Position numbers and translations under genes: made by a program
Source: Natronorubrum tibetense GA33
GTDB taxonomy: Archaea > Halobacteriota > Halobacteria > Halobacteriales > Natrialbaceae
DNA length: 64,000 bases
Direction of reading: 5' to 3'
NCBI RefSeq assembly: GCF_000383975.1
Contig: NZ_KB913017.1
Coordinates: forward strand, 1,215,001 to 1,279,000
The notes under the pieces: model-generated
Database searches by the model: none
What the model was told of the DNA's origin: nothing
The model's input: the letters and a program-made list of their open reading frames with translations, nothing else
Part shown: one piece after another, positions 34,796 to 44,431 of the stretch
Numbering within the stretch: the first letter of the stretch is position 1
Layout of the letters: each line of letters begins with the position of its first letter

Positions 34796-37700
34796 TCACT
34801 CGAGCGCTGCGTCGACGAACTCGATCGGCGTCGGCGGCTCCTCGGTCGCGCCGGGGCGGTTCTCGAGTTGCGTCCGACAGGATGCGCCGGGGGCGACGAC
34901 GCGCTCAGCGTCGCTCTCGTCGACCTGTTCGTAGAGGATCGAGGCGATGGCGTCGCTCATCGAGGCATGCTCGGCCTCGTAGCCGAAGGAGCCGGCCATC
35001 CCGCAACAGCCCGAATCGAGCGGTTCGACGGCGTAGCCCGCCCGTCGCAGGACGCCGACCGCGTGGTGGTCCTTCCGCGTCGCTTTCTGGTGGCAGTGGC
35101 CGTGGTAGGTGAGCGCCTCTCCAGCGGCGTCGGCGTCGAAGGCGATCCCCTCGTCCAGCCGGAAGGCGTCGACGTACTCGCAGACGCCGTAGGTCGCGTC
35201 TGCCACCTGCGCGACGCGCTCGTCCGTGAGCAGATCGCCGTAATCAAGCTGGAACATGACCGCGTCCGAAGGCTCGATGACGACGATTTCCCAGCCCTCC
35301 TCGACGAGCGGGGCGAGCTTCGAGACGTTCTCGTGGGCCGTCTCGCGGGCCTTCTCGAGGAAGCCCTTCGAGTACGCCGGCCGACCCGTGTCGCCGAGTT
35401 CGTTCGGAACCGTGACGTGGACGTTCGCGGCCTCGAGGACGCGGACGGCGGCCTTCCCGGCTGCCGGATGGTTGTAGTTGGTGTAGGTGTCGGGATAGAC
35501 GACCGCCTTGCGGTCGGCTTCGGCTTCGCCGACTCGAGAGCCGCCGCGATGTTCGAACCAGTCCCGGAACGTGTTCGCGTGGAACGTCGGCAGCGACCGA
35601 CTCGAGTCGATTCCCACCGTCGCCTCGAGGAGTTTTCGGGCCCCGGGGAGCTTCGACGCGGTGTTCGAGAGCGGCGCGAGACGCGAGCCCCACGCCGAGA
35701 GCGTCGCGACGTTCGCGAAGAGCCGATCCCGGAGCGTCGAGCCGTTGCGCTGGTGGTACTCGTGGGTCACTTCGGCCTTGAGCTTCGCCATGTCGACCTC
35801 GCTCGGGCAGTCGATGGCACAGCCCTTACAGCCGATACACAGCCCCATCACCTCCTCGACGAACTCGTCGGTGAAGGCCTCCCCGGGCTCTAAGTCGCCG
35901 CTCATCGCCTGCCGGAGTCCGTTCGCCCGTCCGCGGGTGGTGGTGATCTCCTCGCGGCTCGCGCGGAACGTCGGACACATCACGCCCCCGGTGGTCTCCT
36001 GTTCGCCGCGACAGCCGCCACAGCCGTGACAGAGTTCGACCATCCCCTGCATCCCGTTGTCGTTCTCCCAGACGAGTTCGGGCTCGAAGCCGGCCTCGAA
36101 CTCGTAGTCGGGATCGAATCGGAGGTGCTCGCGCAGGTCGGTGGGATCGTCCTCTCGAAAGACGACCTGTCCCGGGTTCAGGAGCCAGTCGGGGTCGAAC
36201 GCCGTCTTCAGGTCCTGGAAGCTCCGCCAGAGTTCGTCGCCGTAGAGTTTCTGGTTCCACTGAGTCCGGGCGCGGCCGTCGCCGTGTTCGCCCGACACCG
36301 AGCCGCCGAGGTCGACCACGAGATCCGTCACGTCGTCCGCGATGCCGTGGAGCTGATCGATACCGATCTCGGACTTCGTGTTCACCAGCGGGCGGATGTG
36401 GAGCACGCCGGGCCCCGCGTGGGCGTAGAAGGCGGCGTAGGTGTCGTGATCCTCGAGGATCGACTCGAAGCCCTCGACGAACTCCGGAAGCTGGGCGGGC
36501 GGGATCGCCGTGTCCTCGATGAACGAGATGTGCTTCTCGTCGGTGGTCCGCGAGAGCAAGATCGGGAGGCCGGATTTGCGGAGCTTCCAGAGTTGTGCGC
36601 GCTCTTCTTTTTCGTAGGCCTCGAGAGCCTCGATGGCGAGCGTCTCGGCCTCCGTTTGCGGCGCGTCCACGGACGGCTCCCTGGCCGGCGTCGCCGACGG
36701 CACGCGGTCGGAGAGCAGGCCCGCCACTTGCTCTTTCCCGTGGTCGTCATCCTCGGCGTAGAACTCGACCAGCAGAACGGCGTTCGTCCCGTCGGGGAGG
36801 ATCTCCGTGACCGGCCCGAACTCCGCCGTGTCGCGGGCCAGATCGATCAACACGTCGTCGAGCACCTCGACTGCGGAGGGCTCCTGGGCGAGGATCGGTT
36901 CGACATCCCGCATCGCGTCGTGGAGATCCGAATAGCAAAGCAGCGTGACGGCTTTCGTCTCGGGGATGGGCTCGAGCGAGACCGTCGCCTCGGTGACGAC
37001 GGCGAGCGTCCCCTCGCTGCCGGCCAGCAGACGCGCGAGATTGACGGTTCCGGGTTCGCCGGTGTCTTCGCCGCCCGGCATCGTCTTTCCGCGGGCCTCC
37101 GCGACGAGTCGGTCGAGGTTGTACCCCGAGACGTTGCGTTTCAGGTCGGGGTAGGCCTCCTCGATCAGGTCGCCCTCCTCCTCGAGAATCCGGTCGACTT
37201 CGGCGTAGATCCGCCCCTCGAGGTCGCCGTCCGGATCGGCGCGTTTCGAAATCTCCTCGAGCGTGACCTCGCCGAACGTCGTCACGGTTCCGTCGGAGAG
37301 CACCGCTTCCACGTCCTCGATGTAAGCGTCGGTCTTCCCGTACTTCAGCGAGTGCGAGCCCGTCGAGTTGTTGCCGATCGCGCCGCCGATGGCGCTCTTG
37401 TCGCCCCACGCCGGGTCGGGTGCGAACTTCAGGTCGTGGGTGGAAAGCGCCTCGTTCAGCGTCCCGAGAATCGTCCCGGGCTGAACTGTCGCCGTCCGGC
37501 CGTCGGGATCGATCTCGAGGATCTCGTTCATGTGGCGCGAAAAGTCGAGCACGACCGCGCGGTTGACCGTCTGCCCGGCGAGACTCGTTCCGCCGCCCCG
37601 CGGGAGCACCGGAATCCCGCGTTCGGCGCAGTAGTCGACGATGCCGGAGACGTCGGCCGTCGACTCGGGAAACGCGACCGCAATCGGCGTCATCTCGTAC

Positions 37701-37870
37701 GCGCTCGCGTCGGTCGCGTACAGTTCGCGGGAGTAGGAGTCAGCACGGACCTCGCAGTCGACGAGAGCCTCGAGGTCGTCGACCAGCGCCGGACGATCGA
37801 CATCGTCGCTCCGATAGTCGTAGTTCGCGCGTCGGTCGGCGGCCGGGTCGGCGCTCGGCTCGAGAGACAT
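34796..37870 (-). CDS. FAD/Fe-S D-lactate or glycolate dehydrogenase (GlcD-GlcF fusion)
   Basis: A 1024-residue fusion that oxidises a 2-hydroxy acid and passes electrons to the membrane chain. An N-terminal FAD-binding PCMH domain (about 55-290; PVLPRGGGTSLAGQ, IGGAIGNNSTGSHSLKYG) is followed by a FAD-oxidase C domain (GSVSGEHGDGRAR), then an Fe-S part with CHGCGGC and CIGCKGCAIDCPSEV cluster motifs, and two CCG-type repeats (HCHQKAT, SGCCGMAGSFGYE). It resembles haloarchaeal Dld. The LarA-family protein at 57024 could supply the right lactate isomer, though 20 kb away. Confidence 0.92.
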   Translation of the reverse strand: MSLEPSADPAADRRANYDYRSDDVDRPALVDDLEALVDCEVRADSYSRELYATDASAYEMTPIAVAFPESTADVSGIVDYCAERGIPVLPRGGGTSLAGQTVNRAVVLDFSRHMNEILEIDPDGRTATVQPGTILGTLNEALSTHDLKFAPDPAWGDKSAIGGAIGNNSTGSHSLKYGKTDAYIEDVEAVLSDGTVTTFGEVTLEEISKRADPDGDLEGRIYAEVDRILEEEGDLIEEAYPDLKRNVSGYNLDRLVAEARGKTMPGGEDTGEPGTVNLARLLAGSEGTLAVVTEATVSLEPIPETKAVTLLCYSDLHDAMRDVEPILAQEPSAVEVLDDVLIDLARDTAEFGPVTEILPDGTNAVLLVEFYAEDDDHGKEQVAGLLSDRVPSATPAREPSVDAPQTEAETLAIEALEAYEKEERAQLWKLRKSGLPILLSRTTDEKHISFIEDTAIPPAQLPEFVEGFESILEDHDTYAAFYAHAGPGVLHIRPLVNTKSEIGIDQLHGIADDVTDLVVDLGGSVSGEHGDGRARTQWNQKLYGDELWRSFQDLKTAFDPDWLLNPGQVVFREDDPTDLREHLRFDPDYEFEAGFEPELVWENDNGMQGMVELCHGCGGCRGEQETTGGVMCPTFRASREEITTTRGRANGLRQAMSGDLEPGEAFTDEFVEEVMGLCIGCKGCAIDCPSEVDMAKLKAEVTHEYHQRNGSTLRDRLFANVATLSAWGSRLAPLSNTASKLPGARKLLEATVGIDSSRSLPTFHANTFRDWFEHRGGSRVGEAEADRKAVVYPDTYTNYNHPAAGKAAVRVLEAANVHVTVPNELGDTGRPAYSKGFLEKARETAHENVSKLAPLVEEGWEIVVIEPSDAVMFQLDYGDLLTDERVAQVADATYGVCEYVDAFRLDEGIAFDADAAGEALTYHGHCHQKATRKDHHAVGVLRRAGYAVEPLDSGCCGMAGSFGYEAEHASMSDAIASILYEQVDESDAERVVAPGASCRTQLENRPGATEEPPTPIEFVDAALE

Positions 37871-38853
37871 ACCGTATAGTAACGTCCAAGCGGCTAAAAG
37901 CGTCTGGCATTACCGAACCGGCAGTCGCCGGTATTGTCAACCCCCGTTCGGGTCCGGACGGAAGCGCGGCCGCGACGAACGAATCGTACTGGTATCGGAG
38001 ACTGACTCGAGTGTCGGCTGGTCGTCCGCGAGTTTGCGGTCCGCTCGAGCGAGTGGTGTCCGTCCCTCGAGGGGCGTCGTAACGGGGGAGTCGGCTGCTG
38101 GTGCGACGAACCGACTGGCCGATCGGAGCGGATCTCGAGGCTCCGATCGCCCGTTGGGGATGCAATCTGGTGATGATCGAGTTGAAACGGCCCCGTCGTT
38201 TTTCCACGGACGCCCCCGGGGCCACCGTCCAGTTGACGAACGGCACGCGTTTTTGGTGACCAGCGCTAACAAGCGACATGCCTTACTAGTTGGGTCGTTG
38301 TTGCGGTCGGAGACCGACCAACATCCTCTCGGGAGCTGTCGTTTCACCGCCGAGCAATCGGTCGAGCAGACGGCGTTGTGGATTTCATGATGGACCGAAG
38401 ATAATTATCGGCACGATATGTAAGTGATGGCATCACATTCGGAGAGGACACGGTCGTTCACGACTTAGCCTCTAACAGAGCAGTAGAGTGCTTCACCCGA
38501 GTTCTGATATGGATTGTTGTAACGATGCGCCGGCGAAACCGCGACCCGAGTGGCGGTTGCGCCGGAAATGACTTACAGTGACCCGTATGAGGCACGGTTC
38601 GTCCAATATTCGCGGTGAGCCAAATCGGTGCGCAGAATCGGGGGCCACATCGAGGTATCAAGTTAAAGCGCCGTTCAGGACGCTAAGTCCGAAGAACGTC
38701 GGTCGTCGTCTACGAAGCTGAACGCTCGTCGGTGTCGTTCAGAACAATAGTCGAAAGATAGAGAGGTTCGAAGACCACTCAGGTCACATATGATTTTTGC
38801 TGCGCCGAGTCCGCCAACAGCGAGCGGACGATCCAGACCGACGAGCGCCGGAC
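37871..38853. other. Large intergenic region of nearly 1 kb
   Basis: No convincing gene on either strand; the open frames are short and lack domains or consistent codon bias. It holds palindromic repeat copy C (38506-38590) and AT-rich stretches near 38280-38300 and 38395-38425 (AATTATCGGCACGATATG). The left edge is the promoter side of the dehydrogenase fusion. It may hide an unannotated small RNA. Confidence 0.5.
38506..38590. repeat. Palindromic MITE-like repeat, copy C
   Basis: Outer end TGATATGGATTGTTGTAACG, arm CCGGCGAAACCGC (38530-38542), opposite arm GCGGTTGCGCCGG (38553-38565), then AAATGACTTACAGTGACCCG and TATGA. It is in the same orientation as copy D. It stands free in a region without genes. 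Confidence 0.85.
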
Positions 38854-39738
<885 letters not shown>

Positions 39739-39850
39739 ACGTGTAGCATCTCCAGTACCGATCAAAAGCGTTCCTCTCTCGAGACGTCCGGCAACATTCG
39801 CTCGAACGCGATTCGTGACCACTGCGGCGGAGGCGAGATGGATAACCGTC

Positions 39851-39985
39851 GGCGCGCTGAGCCGCGACAGCGTCGTCGCGGCTCGAACTGCGAGGGATGA
39901 GCGAGTGAACGGGGAGGAACGACCCGTGAGCGAGTGAATCGGGTGGGGAGGATGTGGAATCCCTAGCTGCCAGTGTCAGCAGTGT
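39851..39985 (+). repeat. Structured dispersed element with covarying hairpin, copy 2
   Basis: The stem GAGCCGCGAC (39859-39868) pairs perfectly with GTCGCGGCTC (39875-39884), at the same place as an unrelated but equally perfect stem in copy 1. The conserved GCGAGGGATGAGCGAGTGA follows, then GAATCGGGTGGGGAGG and CCCTAGC. It occupies most of the gap of about 340 bases between the dehydrogenase and thiolase promoters, where no gene is seen. Confidence 0.6.
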
Positions 39986-40082
39986 GTTCTACTCGACGAT
40001 AGTCTCAATTTCAGTATACACGTCCCACAACGAGGCGCAGAGAACGGAGCTACTTTACTCCCGAACAACGAGAACCTCTAGC

Positions 40083-41225
40083 ATGAGCGACCAGCAGCCA
40101 GTGATCGTCGAGGCAGTCAGAACTCCACAGGGGAAACACGGCGGCGTCTTCGCCGAAACCGGCAGCGAGGAGCTTTCGGTCCCGCTCGTGAACGCGATGC
40201 TCGAGCGAACCGCACTGACCGGCGACGACGTCGACGATATTCGGTGGGGCTGTGCGAAGCAGGTGAACGAGCAGAGCAACAACATCGCGCGCGTCATCGC
40301 GCTGCTCTCGGAACTCGGCGAAGACGTTCCGGGAACGACCATCGACCGGCTCTGTGCCTCCTCCGCCGAGGCGATCATGAGCGCCAGTGACGCCATTCGG
40401 GCGGGCCAGCGCGAGGTCATCGTCGCCGGCGGCGTCGAGAACATGTCCAGAAACGAGCGTCGCGAGGGGATCGACTCCTACGACGGCATCGCCGAGCAGT
40501 ACGACGCGGCGGGACTCGCGATGGGGCAGACGGCCGAGACGGTCGCCCGCGAGGACGACATCTCCCGCGAGCGCCAGGACGAGTACGGTGCGCGCAGCCA
40601 GCAGCGCGCGGTCGAAGCGACAGAGGAAGGCAAGTTCGACGACGAAATCGTCCCGATCGAAACGGACGACGGTCTCGTCGAGGAAGACGAGGGACTGCGG
40701 CCCGGCACGACCAAAGAAAAGATCGCTGGGCTCCCGCCCGCCTTCGAGGAGGACGGCACCGTCACCGCCGCAAACGCCTCACAGGTTTCGGATGGCGCTG
40801 CCGGCGTCCTGATTACCAGTCGAGCGTTCGCCGACGACAACGACCTCGAGATCAGCGCCGAAATCGAGGATCACAACGTGGCGGGTGTCGACCCAACCGT
40901 CATGGGAATCGGCCCGGTCCCCGCCGTTCGGGGCATCTGGGAACGCAACGGTCGCTCGGCAGCGGACTACGACCGCGTCGAACTCAACGAGGCCTTCGCC
41001 AGCCAGACGCTGTACTGCCAGGACGAACTCGGCTTCGATGACGACGTCTTCAACGTCAACGGCGGGGCCATCGCCATCGGGCACCCGCTCGGTGCCTCCG
41101 GCGCTCGCCTGCCGGTCTCGCTGATCCACGAACTCGAGCGACAGGGCGGCGGACTCGGCCTCTCGACGATGTGCGTCGGCTACGGGCAGGGGGCGGCCGT
41201 GGAGTTCCAGGTCCCCGAGCAGTAA
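40083..41225 (+). CDS. Acetyl-CoA acetyltransferase (thiolase)
   Basis: A 380-residue type I/II thiolase cleaving 3-oxoacyl-CoA with CoA or condensing two acetyl-CoA. Signatures are the nucleophilic Cys in [11 protein letters not shown] (about residue 86), [17 protein letters not shown] with catalytic His and the final [10 protein letters not shown] with the second Cys. The start at 40083 ([15 protein letters not shown]) is the family beginning; upstream in-frame codons are dismissed. It belongs with the neighbouring beta-oxidation genes. Confidence 0.95.
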   Translation: MSDQQPVIVEAVRTPQGKHGGVFAETGSEELSVPLVNAMLERTALTGDDVDDIRWGCAKQVNEQSNNIARVIALLSELGEDVPGTTIDRLCASSAEAIMSASDAIRAGQREVIVAGGVENMSRNERREGIDSYDGIAEQYDAAGLAMGQTAETVAREDDISRERQDEYGARSQQRAVEATEEGKFDDEIVPIETDDGLVEEDEGLRPGTTKEKIAGLPPAFEEDGTVTAANASQVSDGAAGVLITSRAFADDNDLEISAEIEDHNVAGVDPTVMGIGPVPAVRGIWERNGRSAADYDRVELNEAFASQTLYCQDELGFDDDVFNVNGGAIAIGHPLGASGARLPVSLIHELERQGGGLGLSTMCVGYGQGAAVEFQVPEQ

Positions 41226-41238
41226 CCGCACGAACTGC

Positions 41239-41310
41239 GACTCGAGCACCGCTTTCTGCACGCTGTGACTCGAGTCCCGTTTTCTGCACGCTGTGACTCG
41301 AGCACCGGCT
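41239..41310. repeat. 28-bp tandem repeat, 2.6 copies
   Basis: The unit GACTCGAGCACCGCTTTCTG plus CACGCTGT occurs at 41239, 41267 (two changes) and partly at 41295. It lies in the convergent space between the thiolase and acyl-CoA dehydrogenase genes. Confidence 0.85.
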
Positions 41311-41415
41311 ATCGAATCACGGATACGCTCGAGCATGAGCAGACAGGGCTCAAGCGGGTATGACCCACCGTCCGCTATCCGGCGAAAAAACGGTAGAATC
41401 GATGTGGGATCCGGA

Positions 41416-42555
41416 CTACAGGATCTGGTCGGCGATGATGTTCTTCTGGATCTCCGAGGTGCCCTCGTAGATCTTCGTGATGCGGGCGTCGCGGTAGTAG
41501 CGCTCGGCGGGGTAATCCGTGACGTAGCCCGAACCGCCGTGGACCTGCAGTCCGTCGTCGGCGACTTCGACCGAAATCTCGCTCGCGAACAGCTTCGCCA
41601 TGCTCGAATACTGCGCGGCGACGTCCTGGTTGTTCTTCTCGACCTGGCTGGCGGCGCGGTAGGTCAGCGAGCGGGCGGCCTCGACCTTGGTCGCCATCTC
41701 GGCGAGCTTGTGCTCGATGGCCTGGAACTCCTTGATCTTCTGGTCGAACTGCTCGCGCTCGTTGGCGTACTCGATCGCGGCGTCGAGGGCACCCTGTGCG
41801 GCGCCGACGGCCTGTGAGGCGACGCTGGTTCGGCCGGACGCGAAGAACTCCATCAGCTGGTAGAAGCCCTTGTCCACTTCGCCGATGACGTTGTCCTCTG
41901 GAACGCGAACGTCGTCGATAATGACCTCGGCGAGGTCGGAGGCGCGAATGCCGAGTTTGTTGGAGATCTTCTCCGTGGAGACGCCGTCACGGTCCATCTC
42001 GACGAGGAACGCGGTGATACCGCGGTGTCCCTCGTCGGGGCTGGTCTTGGCCATCAGAACGCCGACGTCGGCGACGGTTCCGTTGGTGATCCACATCTTG
42101 TTGCCGTTTAAGACGTACTCGTCACCGTCTTTCTCGGCGACCGTCTCGATGCCGGCGACGTTCGAGCCGTGTGCGGGCTCGGAAATCATAGAACAGGAGG
42201 CGGTTTCGCCGGCCGCGATCTTGGGGAGCCACTCCTCTTTCATCCACTCGTCGCCGAACTCGATGATCATGTTCGTCCCGAAGCCGGCGGAGCCGACGGC
42301 GCTCCCGATGCCGGGGTCCGCGCGCCAGAGTTCCTCGGTGACGATGGTGCTCGAGATCTTGTCCATCCCGGCACCGCCGTACTCGATCGGGATGCCGGGT
42401 GCGACGAAGTCGTACTCGGCGGCCTTCCTGCGGATCTCCTCGGGATACTTGCACTCGCGGTCGTGTTCCTCCGCGACCGGAGCCATCTCGTTTTCACCGA
42501 ACTCGCGAACGGCCTCGCGAATCGCGTCGTGCTCGGCGGACAGCGTGAATGCCAT
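41416..42555 (-). CDS. Acyl-CoA dehydrogenase
   Basis: A 379-residue FAD flavoenzyme introducing the alpha,beta double bond into acyl-CoA. Signatures are SCSMISEPAHGSN, KMWITNGTVADV, the FAD/dimer segment ASQAVGAAQGALDAA and the C-terminal YEGTSEIQKNIIADQIL, where Glu of YEGTSE is the catalytic base of short/medium-chain enzymes. It lies downstream of the acyl-CoA ligase on the same strand, 214 bases apart. Substrate chain length cannot be read directly. Confidence 0.95.
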   Translation of the reverse strand: MAFTLSAEHDAIREAVREFGENEMAPVAEEHDRECKYPEEIRRKAAEYDFVAPGIPIEYGGAGMDKISSTIVTEELWRADPGIGSAVGSAGFGTNMIIEFGDEWMKEEWLPKIAAGETASCSMISEPAHGSNVAGIETVAEKDGDEYVLNGNKMWITNGTVADVGVLMAKTSPDEGHRGITAFLVEMDRDGVSTEKISNKLGIRASDLAEVIIDDVRVPEDNVIGEVDKGFYQLMEFFASGRTSVASQAVGAAQGALDAAIEYANEREQFDQKIKEFQAIEHKLAEMATKVEAARSLTYRAASQVEKNNQDVAAQYSSMAKLFASEISVEVADDGLQVHGGSGYVTDYPAERYYRDARITKIYEGTSEIQKNIIADQIL

Positions 42556-42769
42556 ATATCACGGTTGTTGTCCGGTACCAAAATAGCTTCGATGTATTCA
42601 ACAGTTACAACGCATCCCCGCCCGATATCGAACGTTGTAAACTCAATTGTGGGTTGAGAAGCATCTATTAGATTGTTGGACGGCCTGTCCGCCACTTGAA
42701 TTTACAGTGGTAAGCGGAGTGGGAGTTATAGGCTCGAGCGAGCCACCCTACTCCGTCACCGCGTGTGTG

Positions 42770-44371
42770 TTACTCGTTTTCGCCGCGAATCTTGAACTTC
42801 TGGACCTTGCCGGTCGTCGTCCGGGGGAGTTCCTCGACGAACTCGACCTCGCGCGGGTGTTTGTACGCGGCCATGTTCTCGAGGCAGTACTCTTTGATCT
42901 CCTCGGGCGTCGCCTCGGCGTCCGGCGTCGGCACGACCAGTGCCTGGACGGTCTCGCCGCGGCGTTCGTCGGACACGCCGACGACGGCGGCGTCGGCGAT
43001 ATCCTCGTGTTCGAACAACAACTCCTCGACCTCGCGCGGATAGACGTTGTAGCCGCCGGTGACGATCATGTGCTTCTCGCGGTCGACGACGTAGAAGAAG
43101 CCGTCCTCGTCCCAGTAGCCGATATCGCCGGTGTGGAACCACGTCTGGCCGTCGGCCTCGGTAAAGGCCTCCTCGTTGGCCTCCGGCAGGCCGTAGTAGC
43201 CCGCCATCACGTTAGGCCCGGAGACGACGAGCTCACCGGTGATCTCGGTCAGGTCGACCGCTTCGGCGGCTTCACCGCCTCCGCCTCGTTGGGTCTTCGA
43301 CCCGACACTCTCGTCGATCGGACCCTCCTCGACGCGGGAGACGGGCTCGAAGTCATCGTCGACGATCTTCGCGTCCATCCCGTCGAACGGCTTCCCGATG
43401 CTGCCCTTCCGGCGGGCGTCGGGCCCGTTCGCGTGCGTCGTCGGACTCGTCTCCGTCAGGCCGTAGCCCTCGTAGAGGGTCGGCCCGAAGAGCTCCTCGA
43501 AGCGCTCGAGCACTTCCATCGGCAGACTCGAGCCCCCGGAGTTGACGAACCGAAGCGAGGAGAGATCGAACGCCTCGGCCTCGGGGTGGTTGATCATGTC
43601 GTTGAACATCGCCGGCACGCCGAACATGACGGTGATGCCCGCGGATTCGATCATCGTCATAACTTCGGTGGCGTCCCACTCGGGGACGGGGTAGTAGGCC
43701 GCACCGTTGAACAGCGCACCGTTCATCACGACGGACATCCCGTAGATGTGAAAGAGCGGCAGCGTGCCGATCAGTTTGTCGTCGGGATCGATGCCCCCGA
43801 TAAGCTCGGAGTTCGCTTTGGCCGTCCACGCGAGGTTATCGTGCGTGAGCAAGACCCCTTTCGGCGTCCCCGTCGTGCCGCTCGTGTAGGGCTGGACGGC
43901 GATATCGTCGTCCGCGCGGTCGACGATCTCGAGGGTGTCCTCGGCGAGGAACGCCTCGAAGTCGGTCGCGTCCTCGACCTCGTCGCCCACGCTGATGACC
44001 TGTTCGACGTCGGTTTCGTCGACGACTTCGGCAACTGCCGGAACGTTCGCCGAGAGCGTGACGACGGCTTTCGCCCCGCTGTCGGAGAGGAGGTGAGAGA
44101 TCTCTCGAGCCTTGTACTGCGGGTTCATCGGAACGACGATCCCGCCGGCCCGTAGCGTTCCCTGGAACGCCGTGACGAACTGCGGGAGGTTCGGCAGATA
44201 GATCGCGACGCGGTCGTCGGCGCCGATACCGTGGTTCGCGAGTGCCTGGGCGAACTGTCCGGCTCGTGTCCAGAACTGCTCGTAGCTCAGTTCGGTGTCG
44301 TCGAAGACGATTGCCGGCGAGTCCGGCCGTTGCTCGACACTCTCGGCGACGTTCGTCACGAGATTGGTCAT
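42770..44371 (-). CDS. Acyl-CoA (long-chain fatty acid-type) ligase
   Basis: A 533-residue AMP-forming ligase of the ANL superfamily activating a carboxylic acid to its CoA ester. Motifs are the P-loop YTSGTTGTPKGV, YGLTETSPTTH, TGDIGYWDEDGFFYVVDR and the C-terminal catalytic Lys in TGKVQKFK. A Gly/Glu-rich insertion (about 365-385, TQRGGGGEAAEA) is a lineage oddity. It starts 60 bases downstream of the TRAP permease on the same strand, so import and activation are probably co-transcribed. Confidence 0.93.
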   Translation of the reverse strand: MTNLVTNVAESVEQRPDSPAIVFDDTELSYEQFWTRAGQFAQALANHGIGADDRVAIYLPNLPQFVTAFQGTLRAGGIVVPMNPQYKAREISHLLSDSGAKAVVTLSANVPAVAEVVDETDVEQVISVGDEVEDATDFEAFLAEDTLEIVDRADDDIAVQPYTSGTTGTPKGVLLTHDNLAWTAKANSELIGGIDPDDKLIGTLPLFHIYGMSVVMNGALFNGAAYYPVPEWDATEVMTMIESAGITVMFGVPAMFNDMINHPEAEAFDLSSLRFVNSGGSSLPMEVLERFEELFGPTLYEGYGLTETSPTTHANGPDARRKGSIGKPFDGMDAKIVDDDFEPVSRVEEGPIDESVGSKTQRGGGGEAAEAVDLTEITGELVVSGPNVMAGYYGLPEANEEAFTEADGQTWFHTGDIGYWDEDGFFYVVDREKHMIVTGGYNVYPREVEELLFEHEDIADAAVVGVSDERRGETVQALVVPTPDAEATPEEIKEYCLENMAAYKHPREVEFVEELPRTTTGKVQKFKIRGENE

Positions 44372-44431
44372 GGTACGTGAATCATCACAAACCGCTAAAA
44401 CCGTTGCGAATCGTGATGTTCGCCGGCGTCG

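Noticed and set aside
37937..38347. Minus-strand frame of 136 codons in the large intergenic region
   Set aside because: The start is poorly supported, composition is basic and Arg/Ser-rich unlike halophilic proteins, and no domain is visible.
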